Assembly: GCF_947172395.1 (NCBI RefSeq)
Contig: NC_069099.1
Span: 15,629,740 to 15,693,739 of the forward strand
Source: Bicyclus anynana
Lineage: Eukaryota > Arthropoda > Insecta > Lepidoptera > Nymphalidae
DNA length: 64,000 nucleotides
Direction: 5' to 3'
Shown: piece by piece, positions 50,395-61,435 of the stretch
Layout: each line of letters starts with the position of its first letter
Numbering within the stretch: the stretch's first letter is position 1
Program-made: the position numbers and the translations under genes
Notes under the pieces: generated by a model
Told to the model about the DNA's origin: nothing
Seen by the model: the letters and a program-made list of their open reading frames with translations, nothing else
Database searches by the model: none

Positions 50395-50575
50395 ACACCA
50401 TGCAGTTTCACCCGCGTGGTTCCCGTTCCTGTAGGGGATAAAATATAGCCTCTAGCCTTCCTCGATAAATGGGCTATCTAACACTGAAATAATTTTTCAA
50501 ATCGGTCCAGTAGTTCCTAAGATTAACGCGTTCAATCAAACAAGCTCTTCAGCTTTATAATATTAGTATAGATTT
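50395..50575 (+). repeat. Dispersed repeat family G, copy 2
   Basis: 'caccatgcagtttcacccgc' to 'taatattagtatagat', just right of a short LINE-tail scrap (50357-50390). Confidence 0.78.
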
Positions 50576-51016
50576 GCTTCAAAATCGATTTCCACCACAG
50601 ATATCGATACTATAGTTACACTTTTCTCATTTCAACGGTGTTTATTAACTAGGTAGGTACCTACTTACCTATTCAGTTTTTCATAAATCCCGACAGAGCC
50701 CTAAACTTTTCCGGGTTAGAAAGTAGCCTATAAATTAATCTAAGGTACAATCTATCTCCATTTAAAATTTCGGTCATATCGGTTCCATAGTTCCGGCGTG
50801 AAAGAGGAAAAATCACCCATACAAACTTTCGGGAAATTTGTGAGAAAATCTTTGAGCAGACCTTTCCTTATCCACGTAGAATGTCGAAGGCAGGTTCGGC
50901 TAGCGGTGACACGCAATTAGGCGCACATAAATTGGTGATTGCAAATAGTTTGGGTGCGATGCAATCGGTTGCCTCACGCCGCCGCTCGCCGTGGACCAAT
51001 CCTACGAATACCTACT
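50576..51016. other. Intergenic, repeat scraps
   Basis: 50680-50830 is a decayed family F-like stretch ('gtagcctataaattaatcta', 'cggcgtgaaagaggaaaaat'). No gene is seen. Confidence 0.35.
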
Positions 51017-51508
51017 GCCAATGATAATTTTATACTATAGATCCAGCGCCGGCCCGAAGTAAATTTTAGAATGGAGCGAAATCCAAGTATGGCGCCTCTC
51101 CTGTTCCAGGCTCCTAATAATAATTATAAGTACCAAATACCAATTGTGAGCCCGAAGTAAGTATGGAACGTGAAGATCTCGACCATACTCTGCAGTGACC
51201 AATTGAAAATCAGGTATCAATACCGTTTACGGTCGATACGTAATAAAGTATTGATAATTTCTAAAATCATACCCTCACGCACTCACGCACACATGCGCAA
51301 TTTTGTCTTTAATTCCATTATATATTTATGTATATATAGTTTTTACACTTCGTGAACACACAACTCTCCATTGTAGACAATATTTAGGTATTATTTGTTT
51401 AAATTATTCGTTGTTACACTGAGTAACATTGAGTTGTGTATTCTTTTGAGCGCCTCATTTTTCATGCGAGAGTAACACATCTAATAATATTTAATATCAT
51501 TGCTTAAA
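51017..51508 (+). repeat. Dispersed repeat family D, copy 2, with a ~200-bp insertion
   Basis: The family D start ('caatgataattttatactat') is followed after 'agatc' by about 200 bp foreign to the other copies (51043-51240), then the D body resumes at 'tgcgcaattttgtctttaat'. Confidence 0.75.
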
Positions 51509-51576
51509 CTACCTGTATTTTAAACATACACGATTTTACACAAACAGACTACCTACACATATCCAACTAGCCATAC

Positions 51577-51858
51577 TATTTCTTTCTTTATAAATTAGCC
51601 CTTGACTACAATCTCACCTGATGGTAAGTGCTGATGCAATCTAATATGGAAGCGATTAACTTGTTAGGGGTAGGATGAAAATCCACACTCTTTTCGGTTT
51701 CTAAATTACTTAACGGTAGAGTGGTAACTAGCCACTGCCTCCCACCAGCCAGACCTGGACCCATAAAGGAAACGGCATAAATCGGCCCAGCTGGGAATCG
51801 AACCTAGGAACTCAGTCTTGTAAATCCACTGCGCATACCACTGCACCACGGAGGCCGT
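51577..51858 (-). mobile_element. SINE-A, nearly full length
   Basis: Minus-strand copy with head complement 'ctgggaatcgaacctagga' and 'ccactgcaccacggaggc', plus a short deletion in the body. Confidence 0.8.
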
Positions 51859-51917
51859 CAAAGTAAGTAAAATAAGTTTGTCTATTTTGTTGATTTGTTT
51901 CAGATTTAATTAATACT

Positions 51918-52128
51918 AGCTGATGCCGCGCGGTTTCATCCGCGTGGTTCCCGTACCCGTAGGATAATATATAACCTATATCCTTCCTGGATAAATGGGC
52001 TATCTAAAACTAAAAGAATTTTTCAAATCGGACCAGCAGTTCCTGAGATTAGCGCGTTCAACCAAACAAACAAACAATTCAGCTTTTTAACATTAGCACA
52101 GAAAACATATGATATTAGTATAGATTTT
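51918..52128 (+). repeat. Dispersed repeat family G, copy 3
   Basis: 'actagctgatgccgcgcggt' to 'gatattagtatagatt'. It ends about 120 bp left of the protease-homolog stop codon. Confidence 0.78.
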
Positions 52129-52175
52129 ATTTTTATTAACGGTACAATGAAATTAATGAATAATTTAAAATAGCA

Positions 52176-52185
52176 TTTATTTATT
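52176..52185 (-). terminator. Polyadenylation signals of the serine protease homolog
   Basis: Two overlapping AATAAA motifs on the minus strand, about 70 nt after the stop codon. Confidence 0.6.
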
Positions 52186-52251
52186 ATTTTTATGGTGTTC
52201 GCATCTTGATAGTGACGTCACTGGCAGTCTTGAAACTAGCGGTACACAGTT

Positions 52252-55200
52252 TTATATTTCAGTAACTTGCTGGATCCAAGAGCGGTAGTAGGCAACCTTC
52301 AAATATACTGCAAAAAAGAAAAACATTAGTGGTCCAGTCCAGTTATTTAAGCTTAAATTAGGTAAGAATGTCGGAATTCAAGATACCCAGTTGTAAGTTT
52401 GTAAGTACTTGTATATTGACACCCTAAAAGTTGTCTCAAAACCTACATATGGTAGGGTGTACGCAACTATTAAATTTCAAGGTCAAAGGTCACAAAAATC
52501 GGTTTCTATGGTAACCCTGCAGAAGTCAGTGTTACGTACCACCAAGAACCGACGAGAGTACTCCGTGCTGGACTCCGTCTTCCACTAAAGGACTTCCCAC
52601 GTCGAACTGTGAAAACGAAAATTTTAGCTAACTTCTATAACCAAAGCTAAACCATCTTCCGAAAATAGTATAACAAAAATCCAAACACTTGAACATAAAA
52701 ACTTTAGCTTTTGTATACATAATAGCGTACACCCGCGACTTTGTCTGCCCTCAGATCTCTTTACTCGGGCCTGTCGATATCCGTTCTGTGCGACGTCTAC
52801 TAAATATGAAATATATGCCTCGCGTTTATATAATTAATAAATAATATTAATAAATTGAGATTACCTTAGAGAGTATTCCATCGGCTCCCTTAGCAACGAT
52901 GGTGTTTCCGTCAACGACTAGGTCACCGGACACGCACTGCAGTTGCACTCCGGGGGCTGGGAAAAAAGGAAATTCAGTTTTTCACAAATCCCGCGAGAAC
53001 CATTTTTTTGTTCTTTACAAGTTATCCCTTGACTACAATCTCACCTGATGGTAAGTGATGATGCAGTCTAAGATGGAAGCGGGCTAACTTGTTAGGAGTC
53101 CTCCTCCTAACAAGTTAGCCCGCTTCCATCTTAGACTGTAAATCCACACCCCTTTTCGGTTTCTCCACGGCATCGTACCGCAACGCTAAATCGCTTGGCG
53201 GTACGTTTTTGCCGGTAGGGTGGTAACTAACCACAGCCGAAACCTCCTACCAGCCAGACCTAGACCAGTTAAGAAAATCTCAATCGGCCCAGCCGGGGAT
53301 CGAACCCAGGACAGGACCTCCGACTTGTAAATCCATCGTGCATACCATTGCGCCTGGCACTGGCACGCTAAATGTCTGTAGATATAGACGGACCTTAAAG
53401 CATAGTTACTCACTCTCGCCGTCGCCGCCGAATCCGCACGAGCGACCAGCAGAGGGCGCCTCTGAGTCCGCCGCCGCCAGAGCCACGGGACTGATGTTAG
53501 CTGTAACCACAGAATACACACACGATCAGTTGTTGCTGTTACCGCTGCAGAAGGATGATGACAGTTATTAAATTGTATGTAGGTATAAATTAGGAGTATG
53601 CTAATAGTAAAGCAATTTTCTAAAAGTAACAGGGTATCTGCGATCATTACTTTCGGAGCTACAGGGATCAGATTCAGATTTGCGGCACTACCACGGATCG
53701 TTGAAAAATGCCCCATACAAAATGGCACGAATTACTGACGTCGTTGATTCGCTGATCGTTAGAAAAAAAAATTACAAATATCCTTGTTATTTGTACGTTT
53801 ATGTTAATAAAAATGTCACGTTTAATTTAAGGAAGCTAAAAATTTATGAATTTAATTACGATTAATTTTAGTGGATTTTGAAATTTTATTTTACAAACAT
53901 CCAGTCAATCTTTGTTTTTAACATATTAATTAGTTAATATTGACCTTATTTACCCGAATGTCTCATTAAAATCAATATATTCAAACCTAATCATCATCCC
54001 CATTGATAAGTAGTGCTAGTCAATGACTAGCACTACTTATTAAAGTACAAGGTACAAGTTGAAACAACCATTGGCACATTGACGCTAAACATATAGGTAT
54101 TCTTAAAACGAGATGATCCTAAGATGCGCGACGATATTTTATTTCCCTTTTTTTTTAATATTGAACAATGTAATTAAAATACAATACAAAACACTACCTA
54201 TTAAAATAAAAACAAAATTCAACCCTTCTTGTTTTTGGGCACTCAACATTTCAGTACCCATCTATAAAACTAAAATAAATCAAATTAAAATTCAAACGAT
54301 GAAGGAAAACATCGTGAGGACGTCTGCCAATCCACAGTAGGCCAGCGTGGTGACCTATTGGCCTAACTAACCCCTCTCATTCTGAGAGGGGACTCGAGCT
54401 CAGCAGTGTGCCGAATATGGGTCGATAATGATGAATGATGAAATTAAAATGAATACTTGCCACCCTTGGTAAATGTGTGTGGTCATCACACGGGCAGATT
54501 TCTCTCACTAATTTACTTACTTATATTATAAATGTAAATAAAAAATACATAATGCACGCCATTGATGATCAATTATTATCAAGCTTCTGCAGCACCCACG
54601 ACTATGACTGAGGGCCTAGTGGCAGTTTGATACTGTTACTGTTACGTAACGTAAACGCGAATTTCTAAGGAATTGAAACAGCCCCATCTAGTGGCACTAC
54701 TGCACAACTGTTTCAATTCCTAATAAATTTGCGTTTACGTCAACGTGATAGAAACAGTATGAAAATATTGAAAACCCCCACTAGGCACACGGATCGTGTA
54801 TTGGTCAATGCGTGCATGACGACTCGACTTATGAAACGTCTTCGCTGACGTTTCCGCTGCAGGATCGTGAGAATAATTGACCGTCAATGGCTGACTTAAT
54901 ATAGTCAAAATTTAATTACATTCTTACATATTTGGAAGTACCTACGGGTCTTGATACGTTAACAATTACCATTCCGGCGACAAAGCACGTACCTACTCGT
55001 ACCCACCTACTGTAAAAGTCGGCCGGTCCTTTGCACTTAAGTACTCGAAAAAATACAAAAGTACTTCTCCCAAACGGCGGGTAGGTCGACAATTAAAATC
55101 CGTAGCAGACTGCTATATTAATTAAAGAGCCGTCCAGAGTTGGCGCCGACTTCGGCCCAGTTTCGAATAACCAATTTTATGTTTAGTTTTTATTTTTGGC

Positions 55201-58200
55201 CTATTTTTTCGTCTACTTTCGCGTTGTAGTTTGATTTTTTTTTCTGTTTTGGGAAAATAGTGGGTAGTTTTGAAAACTATTGTTCGTGATTTTTGTCACG
55301 GAAAGTTTTGAATTGGGACGGCTATCGCTTTGCAGGACTGAACTATTAAATGTGTTGATCGGATTGCAGTGCTTTGTTTTTGTATAGAAATAAAAACCCG
55401 TGTAAGTATTTTGACAACGTAATTTTGGTAATGAATGGGTGAACCGCATTTGGTGGATGAATTATATAATATCACGACAATAATAATATCACGACAATGT
55501 TAAATATATAAATTTGATTTGGTATGACCTAATTTTTAGCTTTTAAATGAAATTTTGGTGAATGAAAATAAATGAAAAATTAAATGAAAAAAACATACAT
55601 ACAGCCGAACGTAGAACCTCCTCCTTTTTGGAAGTCGATGAAAAAAATAAGGAAGTTAAGGCTTTCGAGCCTATTTTATCTAAATCACTGTAAGTAGTAT
55701 GACTTTATTTAATTTTAGTATTCGATAAAAATATTATATGGATACAGATTCGGTTTCCTTGTTTTGTTTTTTTTTTTTGTATGTACTTTTAGCAGACTCC
55801 GAAGTGGATTACAAATATAAGAAAACCAATGTAGAACAAAAGTTTTACAATATTCACAATATTTGTCAGTACAACTTAATTAACAAATCAAATTAACCAA
55901 AATAAGATCCTAGAATGGCAGAGAATGACCTTGAGTGAACTCACGAACTTGTGAACGTTGTGTGTAGGGTTAAGGGTCCCTTGACAGTTAACCAACACTC
56001 CTCTTTTCCACTCAAGTCACTCTTCCCGCCTATTCCAAGTATCTGGACATACACTACAAGAAATTTCCGCCTTTACCGCCAACCAATTACTATCCCTCTC
56101 TAAATCCCTACTCTTTACGGAAACAAGTCGCGCCACCTAGCGTCGGCACGAGCCAAAACGAAATTGAGCGACGTCATATCCGTTTGAGACTACTATTTCC
56201 TACAATTTAGAAAACATGCAAAAATATTAATAGAAGGGATGAAATAGGGACTGAAAGTTTACATCGAGTTTCACGAGGTCACGCGGACGAAGTCGCGGGC
56301 GTCCGCTAGTGGGAAAGACACCCGAGCACCCTGCATAGCGTAAGTCATGAATCACTTCGTCTAGTATTGGAAACTATAACTATGAAAATCCATTTAGTAC
56401 TTTAATTTTTAGTTCAAATGGCGAGAAAACTTATTTTTTGTAAATAAGTACGAGTATGTAGAAATAATTTCAGTTGCTGTCACGACACCTGACACCTATT
56501 GATAACGTTAAACTTACAGCAATGTAACGTACCTTTAGTTTCACCAGTTCCCGCTAGATGTCATTGCATACGTAAACTCAACACCAGCAACGTCAGAATC
56601 TACATAATTTCACGCGTTCACGCTAGATGTCGCTGCGCGGTGCGATTGTACTTAAGCCTCGCGCTATTCCGCCGGTGAGTTTTGTGTGACTGCTTTATTA
56701 CGTATGGTATGACTTGACGCTTAGAGGTATTGAAATGTGAATGACTGATTGATTGATTGATACAATTGGTAGGCCCTTCCATTGCACTGCGGTTGGGTTG
56801 ACCGAACTCAATTTTTGGACGGATAGTGGGGACTGCGGACGCGCCGTCCCCCTAGTCAATACTTTATACCAGACAGAGTAATAACAAATAACAATGAGGC
56901 GGTTAATAAAGAAATAAACAGAATTGTAACTCGGCCGTATCTTTGAAATAAATGCTTACAGGCTGTAGGTATTTATATAGGTAATATATAAATATTTCTG
57001 AGACTCGGACTTCGGCTTAGAGTTAGAGGGAAGGGACTAACGCTCCCGTGGCCGTGCAAGGAGCCCAGTAGTAATATTACGTAATGTAGACTCTAGATTT
57101 ACAATCGGCGTTGGGATCGGGGATGTAGTTGCAACCACTAGTTGGTAGGGGTAGGTGGCATCTCAAAATAAGTTTTTGATAGCAGGTAAGTAAGTCAGTA
57201 ATGCGTATAAACCATGGAGCGTCCGTGGTCTGATCCATGAATCAATTCTGAAGGACCTTAATATCGTTGCCCTGAGGGGTTTTAGAGTCGCTATTTTGGG
57301 CAAACACTAGACTATCGTAAGTCATTATTGGACGGTATTGGATAGAGAGTGCTCTATAAGTCCTGCGTCCGTCCAATAATGACTTACGCTAGTCTAGTGT
57401 TTGCCCAAAATAGCGACTCTTAAACCCCTAAAACCTTGGAACGGAGAATACTACACACTGACCGGTAGACTGCACGAGCCTGTTGATGCTGACGAGTGCG
57501 ATGTTGTTGTCGCCGGTGACGGCGCTGTAGTCAGGGTGCAGCTGCACCACGCTGGTCTCCGTCACCAGCTCTGGCCGGAAGGGGTCCACCGCGCCGTAGC
57601 GGATCCAGATAAAGCGGGCACTGTGAACATAAGCAGTGTTACTTTATGCGTGTCAGTTATTGGTCTTAAAGTAATGATTTTTTGAAAGATGCCTGTCGAC
57701 CTGGTGACCCCAGGTGCACCGGCCAGGGTGCCTCGCCCCGCGAGCTGAGTAAAGCGCAGGAATGGTTTAGTAGTGAACAATATTCTGTGTGAGTGAGCTC
57801 GCGGCAGTCAGCACCCAGGAAGTGCCGATGAGAGAGCCGACGCCGGTGTCGAGCAGCTCTCCGCCTGTCGACCTGGTGACCCCAGGTGCACCGGTAAGGG
57901 GGCCTCTATTTACAGCGCGGGTATGGTCTAGTAGTGAACAATACGTACTCCTGCACGGCACTCGCGGCAGTCAGCACCCAGGAGGTGCCGATGAGAGAGC
58001 CGACGCCGGTGTCGAGGAGCCCGCCGCCTGTCGACCTGGTGACGCGCAGGTGCACCAGCCAGGGGTTCTCGCCGCGCTGGGCTACAGCGCGGGACTGGTC
58101 TGAGAGGGCAGAAAAAGAAATAAGTAAAAACTCCTTTACGCATGATGGAATGAATGAAAACCCGCTGACTCGCGAAGCAGTTCTCTGTCTAAACGTTCGT

Positions 58201-60829
58201 TACACTGATGCCTGAATTGCTTATATGTGAAAGCATTGAAACACCTTCAAGGCATAAATAAATAGGCGTTTTCAAACGCGCTCCAACTTAGACCGAACTG
58301 CTTTTTTACTGCTTTCCATCAGGCGTAATTATAATCAAGCACAAGCCTATCTATCTATATATATAAAAATTAATTGCTGTTCGTTACTCTCGCTAAAACT
58401 CGAGAACGGCTGAACGGATTTATCTCATCTTGGTCTTGAAATGTTCGTGGAGGTATAGGGAAGGTTTAAAAGGTGAGAAAAATTAGAATAATAGCTGGGA
58501 AAACCATAAAATCAACCCTTTTCTATTTCCCATATAAACGTTTGAGTTTTAAGCAGGGGTAGGAGTAGCGTAGGGGTAGAATAGAGGTAGGGTAGGGGTA
58601 AGGGTAGGGGAAGGGTAGGGGTAGGGTAGGGGTAGAGTAATATAGAGTAGGGATAGGGAAGAAGTGCACATAAGTCAAAGCAAAGCTTGACCGGGTCCGT
58701 AAGTCCTTTATAAAAAGATTTTTTATAGGTGGCAGAAAACAGATGCCAGAAGGAACGTGCGAATTATAGCTCGGCAAATTCCCCCGCATATCATGGGAGA
58801 GTCATCAAAGAACTTGCCATTGCCAAGCTATAGAACTGTTGATGCAAATCGTTTAGTAGATACGAATTGTCTAGATATCCACCGCGTAAGGATGCCACTG
58901 TTCGAGACGTCTTGCTGTTCTGTAGTAGAAAGGGGAATAAGTACCTAATGATTTCATAATACCTATTGGGAAATAGGAACAGGTTACAAGATGCTGGAGC
59001 TCACGACGCACACTCTCCAAATAAAAAAAAATACTTACCTTCAGGCACATCCAAAACGCGGCCCTGAAAAGAATTTCAAAATAATATGTTAGTTAATTAA
59101 TATTAATATTATAAATAAATAGCAAACTAATTATAAAGTGTTTTTCAGATAGCATGGGTACGGTGACAGTTGCCTTATGACGTTCATAATACGTATTAAC
59201 CATTCGCTGCCCGCGAGTATTTTATCGGTGAGCCCGTCTGCGTTGAAGAAGCCGACAGTCAAGGAATGCGGTTTTAATCTACCGTTGTGAGCCATTTAAA
59301 AAATCTTGTGCATCTTTTGTTGTAAAAAATGATACTGTGCTCGCCTATTGCCCTTAGTGGGTTTACTTTATATTTTTTTTACATGTCACGTAACTGATAC
59401 GACCGGTCGTCCATTTAGGAGTCAAATGGAGTGTTTTTCAGGTAGCATGGGTACGTTGACAGTTCGTTTCACTCTTGAAAATTTGCCGCGAATAACGATA
59501 ATAGTACGTATTAACTATTATGAACGTCATAAGGCAACTGTCACCGTACCCATGCTATCTGAAAAACACTATAATGTCTTTACAATAATAAGTATAAGTA
59601 AATAAGTAGGTATAGGTAATAGAATACCTACACTATATACCTACCTATAGGTATATAGTATTATATATTAACATCCTGTACTAACGATTCCAAAGGCAGA
59701 TAGTTATCATAGTTTCGAAAATTATAAATCGTTGTAATTAGCAAAATTGTAATTAACCTATCTACAATTATTCAATCATCTAGTTCAGTATAACTAATTA
59801 ATCTGATTAGATATTAGATTCCGTCGATGAAAATGTGTGGGGAAAACCTAATAGAATAATTAGATAGATATTCATAGTCAGAATTTTGATCAAACTAATA
59901 AGAAACCATTTGCCTCATAGGAAAGCCTAGAGTCACGAGCGAGCTATGCTTGGAGTTTCTCTGCGTGATCGAATCAGAAATGAGGAGATCCGTAGAAGAA
60001 CTAAAGTCACTGACATAGCTCAACGAGTTGCGAAGCTCAAGTGACAATGGGCAGGCCACATAGTTCGAAGAGACGATGGACGTTGGTGTCCCAAGGCCAA
60101 GGTACTGGAAAGAGTAGTGTTGATCGACCTCTCAGTAGGTGGATAGCGAATATAAAGCGGATTGCAGCGGGAGCCGCTGGATGCTGATGACCTTGGTTTT
60201 TTGAAGTCCATGCAAAAGGCCTATGTTCAGAAGAGGACGTCTATCGGTTGTTAAACGTAGGCGTCCACATAACCGTTTGGTCCGTACGGTGGATCAGTGG
60301 ACGCACTTTGACTTTCTATACTAAAATTCGATGCGAATTGGAAATACTATGCGGATCTGTGGACACCTACCATTATGAGAAAGATGAATAAAAAACAAAG
60401 TACGTATAATATTTCGTATGAGCTTACCTATACAATGTTTTCTATGCTTTGAGACCTAATCAAATTCTATAAAAAATAATTATTTCACTGGCAAGAATCA
60501 AAACGGACGAAAATACAATAAGGCGAGAATTAAAAATGTCAAGGAAATGTTACAAGTTATATAGGAAAGAAAATAATTTTAAATTACGTTTTATAATAAT
60601 CGGATAACTGAAGGTCTGGAAACCATCTACCAAAGCCACCACGGTAGACATTCCGTAATTACCATAATATAAAATAAAAAAGATCTAGCTACTACATGTT
60701 TTCGTATAGGTTCTGGCTTTATAAAAAAAAAGTTATGTCGGTAGTTCTTGTCTTTTATTCAGGAACCCATAGTTATTTCTTTCTTACCTGAACGGCTACA
60801 ACGAGGCACAAAAGAGCGAACGCCTTCAT
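52252..60829 (-). CDS. Serine protease homolog (catalytically dead, secreted), eight exons
   Basis: S1-family pseudo-protease. Exons: 60788-60829, 59039-59063, 57949-58099, 57463-57620, 53414-53500, 52865-52956, 52540-52606, 52252-52307. All junctions are GT-AG and phases agree, giving 225 residues. A hydrophobic signal peptide (MKAFALLCLVVAV) opens the protein. The fold markers are GSLIGTSWVLTAA before the His57 site, GDNNIALVSI around the Asp102 site and FDVGSPLV at the Ser195 site. At the catalytic positions Ser69 replaces His, Asn112 replaces Asp and Val188 replaces Ser. The R-IVGG activation site is also absent: QRGENPWLV stands in its place. The protein should bind rather than cleave, as known for insect serine protease homologs; its partner is unknown. 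Only two cysteines remain in the mature part (147, 162), few for this fold. One possible N-glycosylation site is NIS at 127. Confidence 0.9.
53003..53353 (-). mobile_element. SINE-A with an internal palindrome (intron 5 of the protease homolog)
   Basis: Full-length SINE-A on the minus strand. At 53064-53098 and 53104-53138 the same 35-bp body segment is present in both orientations around 5 bp (tcctc), forming a perfect hairpin inside the SINE. Confidence 0.82.
53414..53500 (-). CDS. Protease homolog exon 5
   Basis: Acceptor GTTACAG, donor A|GTGAGT. It encodes NISPVALAAADSEAPSAG and CGFGGDGE. GC-rich coding. Confidence 0.85.
53501..55784. other. Intron 4 of the protease homolog, left part
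   Basis: 54296-54441 is a truncated plus-strand SINE-B ('gatgaaggaaaacatcgtga' to 'gccgaatatgggtcgataat'). Near 54001-54045 is an inverted pair (agtagtgctagtca / tgactagcactact, 4-nt loop). 54645-54760 contains a looser inverted pair (gaattgaaacag / ctgtttcaattc). The rest is AT-rich; no second gene is supported on either strand. Confidence 0.45.
55785..56050 (-). repeat. Dispersed repeat family I, copy 4
   Basis: Minus-strand copy, the longest, spanning 'agcagactccgaagtggatt' to 'ctattccaagtatctgg'. Confidence 0.7.
56051..57274. other. Intron 4 of the protease homolog, right part
   Basis: 56283-56310 is a family F end ('gaagtcgcgggcgtccgcta'). 57000-57030 repeats a phrase from near 14100. 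No gene is seen. Confidence 0.35.
57275..57429. repeat. 155-bp hairpin element, 61-bp arms (intron 4)
   Basis: Arms 57275-57335 and 57369-57429 match as reverse complements apart from about two bases; the loop is 33 bp. It lies 33 bp downstream of the exon 4 donor of the protease homolog. It looks like a MITE or foldback insertion. Confidence 0.85.
57463..57620 (-). CDS. Protease homolog exon 4
   Basis: Acceptor TTCACAG, donor G|GTCAGT. It encodes ARFIWIRYGAV, VVQLHPDYSAV and GDNNIALVSINRLV, with Asn in place of the catalytic Asp. Confidence 0.9.
57690..57780 (-). pseudogene. Exon 3 relic, third copy (partial)
   Basis: Similar to the first part of exon 3 (on the minus strand 'ggtgcacctggggtcaccag' and the TRSTG codons), cut short after that. 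The acceptor is mutated from TAG to TAA. Non-functional. Confidence 0.75.
57797..57927 (-). pseudogene. Exon 3 relic, second copy
   Basis: Tandem duplicate of exon 3 with an intact acceptor (CACTACTAG) and the LLDTGVGSLIGTSWVLTAAS segment open. The GENPW region is altered by a 6-bp loss, and the donor GTACGT is gone (caGAATATT). It probably cannot be spliced, so it is a decayed alternative exon. Confidence 0.8.
57949..58099 (-). CDS. Protease homolog exon 3
   Basis: Acceptor CCTCTCAG, donor GA|GTACGT; this donor is the only one in phase with exon 4. It encodes GENPWLVHLRV and GVGSLIGTSWVLTAASAVQ, with Ser in place of the catalytic His. Confidence 0.88.
58355..58705 (-). repeat. Dispersed repeat family E copy (intron 2)
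   Basis: Minus-strand copy from (AT)n and 'ttgctgttcgttactctcgc' to 'aagcttgaccgggtccgtaa', with a moderately expanded GGGGTA tract (58555-58650). Confidence 0.8.
58706..59038. other. Intron 2 of the protease homolog, right part
   Basis: A phrase 'ggaacgtgcgaattatagct' with a short open stretch is present, but there is no recognised gene or repeat. Confidence 0.3.
59039..59063 (-). CDS. Protease homolog exon 2 (25 bp microexon)
   Basis: Acceptor TTTTCAG, donor G|GTAAGT. It encodes GRVLDVPE and completes a split codon with exon 3. Confidence 0.8.
59137..59201. mobile_element. MITE half copy (intron 1)
   Basis: 'agtgtttttcagatagcatg' and the following 'ggtgacagttgccttatgac' match the end of the full MITE 230 bp to the right. 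Confidence 0.7.
59430..59570. mobile_element. MITE with ~30-bp terminal inverted repeats, copy 2 (intron 1)
   Basis: 141 bp, ends 'agtgtttttcaggtagcatg' and the complement; interior as in 23545-23677. Confidence 0.82.
59930..60255 (+). mobile_element. RTE-type LINE 3' fragment (intron 1)
   Basis: 'gagctatgcttggagtttct' (as at 46070) through a decayed WAGH / GRP-PxRW region to 'gaggacgtctatcggttgtt'. Several indels; plus strand, opposite to the host gene. Confidence 0.75.
60788..60829 (-). CDS. Protease homolog exon 1 (start, signal peptide)
   Basis: ATG at 60827-60829 in the context aacaagATGaag; 14 codons of signal peptide, donor CAG|GTAAGA in phase 0. Confidence 0.85.
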
Positions 60830-61181
60830 CTTGTTCCAGAGTCAATAAACCACTACAACTTTTTTGGGTAATTACCAATGAACTAATTAATTTATTATCT
60901 CTCTACTTATTCTACTTTGTAGGGTAACCATAAAATCTATAAATCCGGCACAGATTAAAGAATAATACTCAGATAGAGCGTACGCAACACGGCACGGATG
61001 CGTCTTGGCTTTTTTTAACAAAATGCGGAGTGCATTATTATACTGAACTCTGAGGGTATTAAAGGATTTTTTTGTATAATTAATCCATAACTGTGAGGTA
61101 TAAAAACTTACACAATAATCTTTAAATAGTGTTATTTTAACACCTTCAGAGCATCTCTGAAGGTATTAAATTTCTGGCCTA
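60830..61181. other. Upstream region of the protease homolog
   Basis: Presumed promoter/5' UTR, transcribed leftwards. AT-rich. 60945-61000 ('acagattaaagaataatact', 'gagcgtacgcaac') resembles 425-470, a minor dispersed repeat. No TATA box is confidently assigned. Confidence 0.35.
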
Positions 61182-61435
61182 TAAATGCGGATTGGTAGAC
61201 TTCACGCACGCAGAGAATTAAGAAAATTTTATGTAGGTTTCCTCACGATGTTTTTCCTTCGCCATCTGAGACAGGTAATATTTAAATTCTTAAAATGCAC
61301 GTGACTTTTCAGTTGTGTACATTTCAAGAAATTAACTTCCAACTTGAAGGTGCATGTCCCGGAACGGTTCGAACCCACACCCTCGGGAATCGGAGGCAGA
61401 AGTCATATTCACTGGGCTATCACGGCTCTTTCTTT
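61182..61435 (-). mobile_element. SINE-B copy, decayed
   Basis: 'aatgcggattggtagacttc' to 'ggctatcacggctctt' on the minus strand, with a short insertion around 61310-61340. The tail end is lost. Confidence 0.72.

Noticed and set aside
53186..53728. 180-codon minus-strand ORF
   Set aside because: It is a chance fusion of SINE-A sequence, a shifted frame of protease-homolog exon 5 and intron DNA; the true exon frame differs.
57562..58143. Several short ORFs read as separate protease-like peptides
   Set aside because: They are wrong-frame or intron-extended readings of exon 3 and its two relics, not independent genes.
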